From: Leucosporidium creatinivorum
Taxonomy: Eukaryota; Basidiomycota; Microbotryomycetes; Leucosporidiales; Leucosporidiaceae
NCBI GenBank assembly: GCA_001600635.1
Contig: BCKL01000035.1
Coordinates: forward strand, 178,004-242,003
Direction: 5' to 3'
Length of the DNA: 64,000 nucleotides
The notes under the pieces are model-generated. The model saw only the letters and a program-made list of their open reading frames with translations. It made no database searches and was not told the origin of the DNA. Positions 26,834-36,090 of the stretch are shown piece after piece. Positions within the stretch are counted from its first letter, which is position 1; each line of letters opens with the position of its first letter. The translations under genes were made by a program, and so were the position numbers.

Positions 26834-27007
26834 ATGGCTCCCCCCGAAGCAGCACAACGCGCGGCAGACGAGCTAGAGGCGGTGAGGATCGACGACACCC
26901 GACGAGAGGGCTGGACGAGCAGGTCAGAAGCCAGAAACGAGCTCTCCGACGAGCTCGGCGCTGACTCTCGGCTCGCTCAACCCGCTCCGACCCTTCGACA
27001 CAGCTAA
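26834..27007 (+). CDS. Possible 57-residue small protein
   Basis: A short open frame (MAPPEAAQRAADELEAVRID..., ending PTLRHS) lies in the gap between SCD6 and the CPL1-like gene, on the opposite strand to both. It is highly charged, Ala/Glu/Arg-rich, and predicted helical in its first half. It also contains a possible intron (GTCAGA donor, GCTGAC, CACAG) that would shorten it to about 30 residues. No family is recognised and it may be a chance frame or an untranslated leader. Confidence 0.22.
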   Translation: MAPPEAAQRAADELEAVRIDDTRREGWTSRSEARNELSDELGADSRLAQPAPTLRHS

Positions 27008-27070
27008 CAAACAGCTCCTAATACAACAGTGAAAGCCAATAATACCTACACTGCCCACAAAGCCCCGCCC

Positions 27071-27953
27071 CTAATCATCTGGGTTGTAGAACAGCGGTTT
27101 GGCCGGCACACACTCCGCCGAGCCGTCCTCCACGACTCGGAAGGACCATCCCTCTTTGCACATGACTGCGAGTGGTGTACAAGTAAGCTAGTGGAAGTTG
27201 GAGGGAGGAAGCAGACGTACGAATCTCGCACACTGAGTCGACACAGAGCGAAGTGAGGACTCCTGGCGCCGCCGAGCAGTCGATTTGCTCTTGCCCGCAC
27301 TGTGAGAGGCCGAGGAGCGGGTCAGCGCGGGTTCAAGAGATGAGGGTATCGCTGGAGAGCGGGAGACTCACGCTGTACGGTGATAGAGCGTCCTGGCAGA
27401 TGAAGGAGCGCTCCTTTTTCGGATTACCTATCCGCACGTAGCCTATCGGGCATTCTTCCGGCTCGAAATGCGGTTCGAATTCTGTACAGAAGCGAAGATC
27501 AGCTCGTGTACCCCCCATCTCAAGATCTCAAGCAGAAACGCGTCCAGCTCCACACGCGACTGGCGAAGAGCTCCAACTCACCGAGACCGCATGTAGCCCA
27601 CCGCTTGCCGTTCCGTAGGTCCTCTACACATATAGCCGTCCTATCGTTCTCCTCAAAGCCCTCGCATGTGCTCCCTTGGCCCACCGTGCCGCTGTTTCGA
27701 GAGCGCGTCAATTCCTCGTGATCATTCAGCGCAAACAGCACCAGCCAGCTCACCAATTACAGATCCCCTCCACCGTAAGCTGAGCAAAGGTCCCTGGTGG
27801 ACAGCGCGTAACGAGGAAAGCCGAGCGGGTGAGGGAACTGAGCGAGCTACCGAGGAGAGAGCTGCCGACGAGCTTGCCAGCGCCCATCTTTTCTGCTAGT
27901 AGGTGCGAGAGGCCGAAGGAGAAGCCGCCTGAATGTGATGAACCGAACTTCAT
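27071..27953 (-). CDS. Cysteine-rich CPL1-domain-like protein, probably secreted
   Basis: Five exons join in frame from 27953 to the stop at 27071-27073, with GTGAGC/GTGAGT/GTACGT donors. After ~45 residues the chain is cysteine-rich: CPPGTFAQLTVEGICNWCG, STCEGF, AICVED, TCGLG, ECPIGYVRIGN, FICQD. It then has a C-terminal block CGQEQIDCSAAPGV...LCVDSVCEI...CKEGWSFRVVEDGSAEC. That last block has the spacing of the C-terminal domain of basidiomycete CPL1-like secreted proteins (CG..DCSA.PGV...CV...C...C..GW...DG..C). Family assignment is from memory of the pattern. The N-terminus is only weakly hydrophobic, so a missed 5' exon with a signal peptide, or a start at the internal MGAGKLVGSS, is possible. 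Confidence 0.68.
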
Positions 27954-28518
27954 CCTGCTGCTGTGTCGAGTGCGGAGACGAGCAAGATGAGGGAGAAGAG
28001 AGGGAGTCGGCGAACTAGTTTCGGCAATTCAGCGTGTGGGGCAGAAGGGTGGAATTGAAGGTGACTTGGGCTGTTCTGGGAGGCAGGGGGGCTGTAGGAC
28101 AGTACACTTATCCTCCTACTCTGACTCTGCTGTACGCCGACAGCTTTCCTCGCCCCTTGAGGCCGAGTCTGGCTGCCGGCGCCGAGTTGATCGGAATGGG
28201 CTTCATCAACTTAGGAAGAAGACGGGAAAATAAGGTCACGAGCATCTTGGCTTGAGAGACGAACGATGACTGTCTTGAGAGAGAAAACCGCTTTCGTAGC
28301 TCGGTCGATATCAAAGCTCGGCCTCGGCGTTCGCTTTGTGGGCTCTCGAGAGCGCCGAGGCGAGTGCACTGATGTACTGCAAGCTCCGTTTTTGAGCCAA
28401 TGATCTGTGCTTCCTATATCTTCCATCCCAATCCCCACAACAGCCGCTATCGCTCAAGTATGCACCTCTCCGAGCTGCTTCGGCGTTGCTTAAAGGAGAC
28501 ATTCGCTTCTAGACCTAC
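27954..28518. other. Intergenic with the 3' flank of F-box copy B
   Basis: Holds the conserved F-box 3' flank (28322-28399, described separately) and the upstream region of the CPL1-like gene. No other coding or RNA feature seen. Confidence 0.45.
28322..28399 (-). repeat. Conserved 3' flank element of F-box copy B, with perfect 12-bp palindrome
   Basis: Read on the minus strand it has GCAGTACATCAGTGCACTCG, CTCGGC, then the perfect palindrome GCTCTCGAGAGC (28342-28353) and GCGAACGCCGAG. It matches the flanks of copies A and C in order and spacing. It lies ~120 nt past the stop of copy B. Confidence 0.75.
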
Positions 28519-29770
28519 CTAGACCTACGAAGAGAGGAACGTCAGCCAAGCAGAAAGTATGAAGGAAGTAGCGACTGACCTCGATGCCCCCCGCAAAGAG
28601 CCTGATCCCCCTCTTCGCGCATTCGTCCTTGAGGCTCAGGCTCGACTCGTCCTCCCTGAAGCGGTCTTCCAGCTCGAGCCGCTTGAGCTCGGAGAACAAC
28701 GGCATCGACATCCTCAGTTTATCGAGCAACGGCTTCCGATTGAAGCCACGGCAGGCAAACGTCTCGACCGAGCGAGGGAAAGCTCGTAGCAAACGAGGAC
28801 TGATGTCGTCCATTGAAAGCGTCCGGAGCTGGTGGCATTGCTTGAAGAAGGGGTTGAACGAGCTGGCCATCTTGGTTGTGAATTGGCCGGTCCGCATCGT
28901 GAGCTCTCGGAGGCGGTTCGGCGTACGAGGGAAGGGAATGGCGATAGCCTTGGGATTGTCGTCGTCGTCAAAGAGGAACCACTCGTTGTCGCGCTCCGAA
29001 GCGGTCAAATGGACGGAGAGGTGTCCAGTAACGGCGGAGAAGAGTCCAGCGAGGAGGGACTCGTCCGTCCTTGCGTCGAAATCCGAGTCGAAGCGGAGGT
29101 AGTCGAGGGTGAAGGGGAATGGCACTGCTTTGACGAAACGTGAGGAGGAGATGTCGGAGTGGTAGATCTCCAGGTGCTTGAGACCTGCGGTACAGGATGT
29201 GCCGCAGAGGTGAGCTCGGCGTTTCTCTTCCTCCTCGGGGCGCCGCCGTCACTCACCAGCAAGCCGAGCACCGATGAGACACTCAGTATTGAGATCATCG
29301 ACGTTGTCCAAAACGAGCGCTCCGAGTCCACTGCACCTCGCCAGTGCTTTTTCGAAGCCTGGGCCGCGCAGGCAGACCTCAGAGTCACAGTTCGAGTAAG
29401 GGCAGAAGCGGAGGGAGAGAATAGGAGGGATGGTGCCATCTTGATATCGGAAGCTCTCAATCTGCTCGTCCGAGTCGAGAAGCACATGCTCCCACATGAG
29501 CTTCTGCGCTTGCTTCCTCCACGACGACGAGATGAGCGAAGCGGGCGAGAGGAAGTCGAGGCGCTGGCGAGTATGCTGAGCGGTAGGAACGGGTCCAGCA
29601 GTGAGGTCCACTTCGGCGCCGAGGTAGAGGATGTGGTAGACGACGTCGAGCGGGAGGGGAGGGCACTTGGACGGCTCTACGGTGGGAGCAGCCTGCTCGG
29701 CTCGGGGGAGGGCGGCGGAGGGAGCTTCGGAGGGCTGTACTGAGCTATTGGTGGTAGTGTGTGCTTCCAT
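28519..29770 (-). CDS. F-box-like protein, copy B (intact)
   Basis: Probable substrate-recognition subunit of an SCF-type ubiquitin ligase (inference from the F-box). The start MEAHTTTNSSVQPSEAPSA is followed by the F-box: CPPLPLDVVYHILYLGAEV ... RQRLDFLSPASLISSSWRKQ, residues ~35-100. A second exon from about 29191 encodes an irregular leucine-rich repeat-like region (LKHLEIYHSD, LDYLRFDSDF, NRLRELTMRTG, LRTLSMDDIS, LKRLELEDRF). It ends GIRLFAGGIE, then an intron with GCTGAC and GTAG acceptor gives Val-stop at 28519-28521. Without that intron the frame would run to 28490. It is divergently paired with an O-methyltransferase gene. Its promoter-proximal ~100 nt and its 3' flank are shared with copies A and C. 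Confidence 0.8.
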
Positions 29771-30217
29771 CCTTCGAGAGCTGTAGCGTAGTAGTCGAAG
29801 CGAGAAGCAAAAGATGTGGTAGGAACACAACAGACGCTCGGTCCGTTTCGAGGGTCGAGAGCGGAAGAGAGGGGCTCTGATGTAACTTCAAGCTTCAAGG
29901 GCTGGTGGGTCGATCTCATCTACTTGTTAGCGCTCACTCGTCCTTCGACGTACAGCAGAGAACCTCAAGCCGACTTGCTGCACCTTGGCGAGCGCAGCGC
30001 CGAGGGAGTTCGGCATTTCGTAGAGCTCAGCTACAGCACTGTAAATTTGTAAGAAGACTGCTCAGATATAAAGAGGTTCTCCTCGTCAATATCGAGCTAC
30101 TGAGCTAGACGACAGCAGCTTCCCGAGCTCGGCTTGGCCTTGAAAGTGGGGCTGAGCTCTCAAAGTCACTCTCTCCTTCCTACCACATCTTGCTCATCTC
30201 GCTCAAACTTATCCAAC
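29771..30217. promoter_or_regulatory. Divergent promoter region between F-box copy B and O-methyltransferase 1
   Basis: A 447-nt gap between two divergent starts. Next to the F-box gene it holds the ~100-nt leader shared with copies A and C (GAGCGTCTGTTGT, CCACATCTTT, GCTACAGCTCTC). On the methyltransferase side an ATATAAAG TATA-like element lies at 30066-30073, about 145 nt before the ATG. Whether the two genes are co-regulated is not known. Confidence 0.5.
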
Positions 30218-31996
30218 ATGCAAACGAACGGCCGTGAAGAGCTCCTCGCACTCCGCAACCAGCTCAACACCTCCATCGACGCCCTCCTTGCCGACTCATC
30301 GCTCGAGATCCCCTCGCTCAACGATAGCAAGCCTGGAGTCCCGCCGCTCATGGGAGGAGCCGCCAAAACAGCGAGTGCTGCTGCTACTCAGCTCGTAGCC
30401 CTGCTCGAAGGATCTGCGTACACCTTCAACAAGTCGCTCGGCGTAAGCCGCAGCTCGGTGAGACGAGGGAGCTTGCTGACCTCTTGAGGCGTTTGCAGGG
30501 TCACATCGTCAGCTCGCTTAGGGTCGCCATCGAAGCCCATGTCGTCGAGACTATCCGCGAGGCTGGAGGAGGGGGCGTGCACGTCAACGAGCTCGCCAAA
30601 TCGTCCGAGGTCGATCCTGCCAAACTCGGTGAATGCTCTGCATCGGCTCGGTGATGGTACATAAGCTGACCTGTTACCAATTACTTGCACTTACACCGAA
30701 CAGCCCGCATCCTCCGTCTTCTTGCTGCTCATCACATTTTCACCGAGACCGAGCTCGACACCTTCGCCAACAACCGCTGCTCCATTGTTCTCGACACGGG
30801 AAAGAGTGTTGAGCAGCTCAAGGAGTGAGTCGACTTCGCTCTTCTGTGTAAAGTGAGCGAAGAGCTGACCTGGCTCGCTGTACAGCAACCTCTTTCCCTA
30901 CGCCGAGACCAACGGCTTCGCGGCTTTGGTGAGGTCTGCGTCTCTACTTCTTCGCCTTGGCTCGTTCAGGAAGCTCACACACGCCTCTTTCGCTCGCAGG
31001 TTGCCCACGCTGCTGACGACGCCCTGAAAGCGACCGCCTTCCTCCCTGAAGCCGTCCTGTCGCCCAAGACGGCTCTCTCCTACGAGCCCTCGGCCGCTGC
31101 GTGGGCCATCGCCAACAAAGTGGAGAAGCCCATCTGGGAATTTTGGGCTCAGCCTGAGAATGAGCAGCTGCTTGCTCGCTTCGGCATGGCTATGATCGGA
31201 GCCAACAAGCTCGGCGGAGGGCTCAAGGATGTGTTGCTGCCTGGTGGTGAGTTTTTGGAGCTCTCTCATCGACTCAACTACAGCTGAGACATTCCATGCG
31301 CAGGTTTCGACTTCACTGCTCTCCCCAAGGACGCCACCCTCGTCGACGTCGGAGGAGGAGCGGGAGCCGTCTCGCTCATGATCGCTGAGGCCGCTGCTCA
31401 CATCAAGATCGTGCTTCAAGACCGCCATGAGGTCATCAATGGAGAGGGAAAGAAGGTATGTGCTGTTGGCAGCGAGCAGCTACAGCGGCTGACTCGCCAG
31501 ACACGCAGGTCTGGGAGAAGAGCAACCCCTCGGCGATCGCTTCGGGTCAAGTCAATCTCGCCGCGCACGACTTCTTCACGCCTCAGCCCGTCAAAGGAGC
31601 GGATGTCTACCTCATGCGGGCCATCATGTTCGTTTGTGCTGCCCGGTTTCTCCTTCACCGCCGAGCTCACAAGCTGACCTTCGCTCCTCCATCCACAGCC
31701 ACGACTGGCCCGACCACCTCGCCACTCAAATCCTCTCGCACCTCTCCTCCGCCGCTTCTTCCTCCTCCACGCTCCTCCTCATGGAGCACATCATCCACCC
31801 TCTCACCCCCGGTTCTCCCGGCCTCGGCTCGACTTTCCCCTACCTCCTCGACTTGCAGATGATGACCGGATTGAATGCGTTGGAGAGGACGGAGAAGCAG
31901 TTCAAGGAGTTGGGAGAGAAGAGTGGGTGGAAGTTGGTCAAGGTTGTCGAGACTGAGGAGGGCGGTTGGTGCCATTTGATCTTTGAGAAGGCTTGA
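30218..31996 (+). CDS. SAM-dependent O-methyltransferase (COMT-like), paralogue 1
   Basis: A class I O-methyltransferase of the plant-COMT/fungal secondary-metabolite type; the substrate is unknown. It starts MQTNGREELLALRNQLNTSI. A winged-helix dimerisation domain follows (HVNELAKSSEVDPAKL, ARILRLLAAHHIFTE). The Rossmann domain has SAM motif I as ATLVDVGGGAGAVSLMIAEA, an acidic ribose-contact region IVLQDRHEVI, and the catalytic histidine region MRAIMHDWPDHLATQIL. The C-terminal motif LLDLQMMTGLNALERTE is also typical. At least seven introns occur, each with a CTGAC motif; stop 31994-31996. It is closely related to the gene at 62285-64000. No other recognisable biosynthetic genes flank it, so there is no obvious cluster. 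Confidence 0.9.
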
Positions 31997-33015
31997 GCTG
32001 CCGCGCCGAGATGGAGGGTCGACAGCTTGTTGATGATGCTTGCTGAAGTCGAAGATACTTGATTACCAAACCTTCTAGGTTAGGTTCTTGCAGAAATTCC
32101 CTTTTTGCCTCCTGTTCTCTCTACCCAGCGCCAGAATCCCTTTCGAGCAGTTGACGCTTCGTCCAGGCCTTCGAAGCAGGGCCCATGAGCTCTGAAGGTC
32201 TGTACTGCACCTCAGCAGAGTCACACAGAGCAAGCAAGCTCAAGAGAGTGGTACACATCCGCTTGGCTCAAGAGCGAGGGAGCCGTGAAGTAGAGGGAGC
32301 TTGGGAGAGGTTCGGCGATAGCTCGGCGGTCGGTTGTGAGGCAGCACGGGTTCCAAGCAAGCAGGGCAGGAAGCTGGTACACTAGATTCGCATGTTAGTG
32401 AGCTTTGAAGAGCTCCTCAGGACCTGCACGAGTGCTTGAGAGTGGCGAAGCAAGACAGAGCGCTCAAGGACGGCTCGGCGGAGGTCAACTCGCTGGTTCT
32501 CAGCTGCCAGCAGTACACTCCGCCATCTGAGGAGGCATAGCTGAGTGAGCCATTGAAATATGCTTGAAATGCGCGGCTCTGAGTCCCCTGCTCTCCTGCA
32601 GCTCTTGCTTGGGCTTCAGCGCTCGCGCTCGGACTTCGCTGCTCGCCTCGTAGCTGCTTGCCTCGTAACGAATAGGTTTGGTACCCGCCGGCACGGACGG
32701 CACCCCTCTATCATCTGTGCTTGATGTTACCAACGAGCCAGCGCGAATGGAGCAGCGTCAAAGTCTACAACTCGAGCTCGGTACTCTCGGCGTCGATTCG
32801 CTCTTGCCATTCGCGCTGTGATGCTGCTGAATGTCGAATGCTGTATCTTGCGCGCTGCACGAGAATGAAAATATAATACGGAACTGCTTGATGTACGCTC
32901 TTCACTCCAGGGACCTGCACAAAGGGCCAAGAGTCAGCCTTTGTCCGCCCAACTCGTTGCCGAGCCCCTGATCGAGCGTGATCTAGTACTCACTTTCTCT
33001 TCTCCTTCTACGCCT
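31997..33015. other. Long intergenic stretch, no gene recognised
   Basis: About 1 kb between the O-methyltransferase and the Ser-rich gene, which converge. Open frames on the minus strand (32500-32733, 32727-32930) show no motif. A short near-repeat encoding YEAS-like units occurs at 32640-32675. An AT-rich spot (AAAATATAATACGG) lies near 32868. It may contain a remnant gene, but I cannot support one. Confidence 0.35.
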
Positions 33016-34080
33016 TCACCAACCACGCCCTGTCCTACCCTCACCAGGGTAGCTCAACGGCGGTCTCACCCTTCCTCTGCCTGAAGGCTGTCCGCCCACT
33101 CTCCCTACCCCTCCGCCGAGCTCTCCTTCTCCTCCACCAACAGGTCTACCCCCCATCTGCCCGCCTCCCAGCGACGTCGACCTCATATGTCCTCTCGTCA
33201 TCCCCGCGCCACCGACTCTACTCTGCATCATCCCCACTGCCCTCCCCCCGAGACTCGACTCTTCCTGAATCGCAGGATAACCTCGGCTGAGGGAGGAAGG
33301 TACAGTCCGAGGCGATAAATAAGGTGAGGAGGCTGCTGTACTGTATCCTGATGAGGAGGAGGCCGATGAAGAGGACGAGTTGTCGTAAGTTGGTGAGGGG
33401 GAAGCGTACGAAGCGGAAGCCGAAGGGGGGTAGGCCGAGGAGAAGGGGAGGGACGCCGACGATGCTGAGCGTGTATGCGAGGAGGAGAAGGAGGAGGAGG
33501 ATGGTGCTGGAGAAAGGGAGGGTCGTCGTGTGTGGGATAGAGCTGACGGAGGAGAGCCGAGTCCCAAGCCGGCCGAGGAGCGTTGCGAAGGGAGGACGAA
33601 GGTGCGTTTTTGTTGTCCCGCGCTGCTCGACATGCTGATCCCGCCGCCGACGCTCATGCTCCTACTATGGCTGGCAATCCTCCCTGTAGCCTCATGTGTC
33701 GGAAGTGGAGCCCTGCTGCGTTGATGCTCCTCGTCCGAATCGTGAGGATCAGCAAGCGAGACCTTGCGAGTGGTGTAGAGGCGAGGCGAGGCTGCTGAAG
33801 CGATGGAGGGTCGTCGCGATTGTATTGACCGAGCTTGGTCCCTATAACAAGATCCGTGTTAGCTGTGCGCGAGGACGAGAAGAGCGAGAAACTCACTCGT
33901 TATCGCCGACCTCGCCTCGCCTCGGCAATCCTCCTCCCTGCCTCTGCCCTCTTGGGAGAGTGCTAGAGAACATACACCTCTATGTTGAGCGACAGCTTGC
34001 GAGTGCAACGACGAAGGAGACGAAGCAGCGAGAGCACCGCGAAGACACGATCCGAGCCGTTCAGGCCAAGGGGACATCAT
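33016..34080 (-). CDS. Unidentified Ser-rich, Gly/Arg-tailed protein (5' end uncertain)
   Basis: I do not recognise this protein. The last exon reads, in one long frame, MSVGGGISMSSSAGQQKRTF, then a Ser/Pro/Tyr-rich low-complexity region, then Gly/Arg-rich GGRPVGGGEGELGGG and the end EGRTGRGW (stop 33016-33018). Two upstream exons join in frame: one gives TKLGQYNRDDPPSLQQPRL (about 33755-33850), the other ARSAIT (ending near 33895). The start at 34080 is only the first Met of that frame, and a further upstream exon is possible. The composition suggests a disordered, possibly RNA-associated or cytoskeleton-associated protein, but no function can be assigned. Confidence 0.45.
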
Positions 34081-34550
34081 GCATCAGTCTGTGCTCCCGC
34101 CCACGCTTCTCTCCTCGCTCGTGAATACAGCTGAAACGACGCTCGAGCCCTCCCCGACGGGGCGGGGAGTCCAGAATGCGGACTCGAGAGGAGACGAGGG
34201 AGGAAGCGTGAACCTTCGGCCGAAACGAGGTCAAGTCGGTGCTTGCTGTTGCTGTAGAGCGACGTTGACGATGTAGGATCATGGGAGATGATCCTGTAGA
34301 AGACCCTTCTCCTATCGGCGGGCGGGACGGGACGAGGAGCAGATCACCTCGATCGGCGATGAGCGGTGAAGGGAGTCACCTGGCGACGGTTCCAGGCTCG
34401 GCTGCGGTCCAGCGTTTCGGGGTCCTGTAAACGAGTAGTTCTCGTGGATGTGGAAGTAGCGTCCTTATGTTACATGCGAGGGTATGGGTAGAAGCGAAGG
34501 GGGAGGAGTGCAGGAGCAACTGCGAGCTGCCCGCCGAGGTTTTGGGAGTA

Positions 34551-35232
34551 TTAGATGGCCATATCGTCCCCGGCGACCGTGCTGCGAGGGTCGACAGCGC
34601 CGTCCATAGCCTGCAGTGCGATAGGTCGTCAGCCCAAGCTCGATTCGGCGTTAGTTCGGCTCAGCTCGAGCTCACCGTTACGTCGTTCGGGTTCGAGGGC
34701 CGCAAAGCAGTGTGCTCGCTCTCATGGTGAGGACGAAGCAGCTGCTTCTCTGGGATGTGAGTTCCTCCCTCGAGATCAGGCAAAGCGGGTCCCTTTCCAC
34801 CATGAGCGGCGTGTTTGAGCGAGTTGCGAGGGGCGAGGGAGGAGACGGGGCCGCGAGGGTTGGTGACTACTGGCGGGGTGAAGTCGACTGGTCGAGCAGG
34901 ACCTTCGGCAGCTTCACGGATCTCGCGCTCGCCTGATGGTGCAGCGGGTCAGTTCGAGCTTGCAAGAGAAGAGGCGGGCAGCGAACTCACGGATGTTGGC
35001 GTCTGCCTCGGCCTCTACACGCTCGTGTTCAATGCGAGCAGCCTTGACATGGTCATGCACCAGTGTAGGGTCTGCGCGATCTCCTCCTGCTGGCCCGACG
35101 TCGTTAGGCTGTTGGAGAGCAGGCGTGAGTTTTGGCTTCGAGCAGCTGAGGGCGGCGGCTCACCTTGTCCATGTGCAGGACGTGCTTGATCTTCTCGGCG
35201 ACCGACTTGTGGGAGTAAGCTTCGCTGGTCAT
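34551..35232 (-). CDS. Unidentified small charged protein
   Basis: I do not recognise the family. The model starts MTSEAYSHKSVAEKIKHVLH at 35232, directly after a leader ending in GACTACAGCAAC, which resembles leaders of other genes here. Exons then give GGDRADPTLVHDHVKAARIE, HERVEAEADANI, REREIREAAEGPARPVDF, LKHAAHGGKGPALPDLEG, HHESEHTALRPSNPNDVT, and end DPRSTVAGDDMAI with stop 34551-34553. All joins keep frame. The protein is about 170-180 residues, hydrophilic, His/Glu/Asp/Pro-rich, without membrane segments. The composition recalls small stress-induced hydrophilic proteins, which is speculation. Confidence 0.6.
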
Positions 35233-36090
35233 GTTGCTGTAGTCGTGGTTTCTGTAGTCGAGGTAATGGGCGAAGTTCAAGCTTTCGACGCGCCTTCTCT
35301 GCGAAGGTCGTTCGATGCGGTCATCGAATAGGAGGATGGGATTGTGCAAGTCTTTAGCTAGGGTGGGGCTTCTCTCGTCAAGCTGTTCAGCAGACAAGCA
35401 TCTGTGCAAAAAATGGACGTTAACGCTTGAATCTACCTCCAGCCCCTGCTCGGCGCCGAGCCTTCTTTGCGCCCCATCTACAGCTCATTTGTAGGTCAAC
35501 CTTCTCTTAGAAACCCCGGACCGACTTCAAAGTGTATTCGTCATGTCAGGACTGGTCCCAGAAGCCCTGTAGATCTGCAAGAATCCCGGCTCGGCTCCCA
35601 TCTCGGCGTTCGACAACCTCACCCTTTCGTCGAGCGTCTTCTTCCTCCGCCACCATTTCTCACTACAACAGCAACTCTATACCTGCTCGCAACTTCACCT
35701 TTGCCCTCCTCCTCCGGCCTACCCTCGTTCCTCCTCCCTCTTCCCTCCCAAACGGGGATTTTGGAGCCCTCCTCGGTCGTCAGCTAAGCGGCTTCCAATC
35801 ACTCGAGTAGGGAGTATGCTGCGCTTTCATTGAGGTTAGAAAAGCTGGGAGAGACTGCGCCACGCGTGAGACGTGTGAAGTAGCGGGGAGGAGAGCAAGG
35901 TTCGGCTTGAGAGTTGGACAGAGCGAACTCGCTTTTCTTGCTCTTCCCTCTTCGTCTCGTCGTCTCTCGTCTCTGTTATCAGCTTGCCTTTCTATCGGGC
36001 ATTCACTATTGGTCACATCGGCATCACCACACTCATTACAACTCTCCCCTAGCCTTCCCGCCCGCCGTTCGACTCGCCCTTCTCTTCGCC
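35233..36090. other. Divergent intergenic region
   Basis: About 860 nt between a leftward and a rightward gene, so probably two promoters. A reading frame continues upstream of the 35232 start on the minus strand (to 35409), but it looks like leader sequence. No motif-bearing frame or RNA gene seen. Confidence 0.4.
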
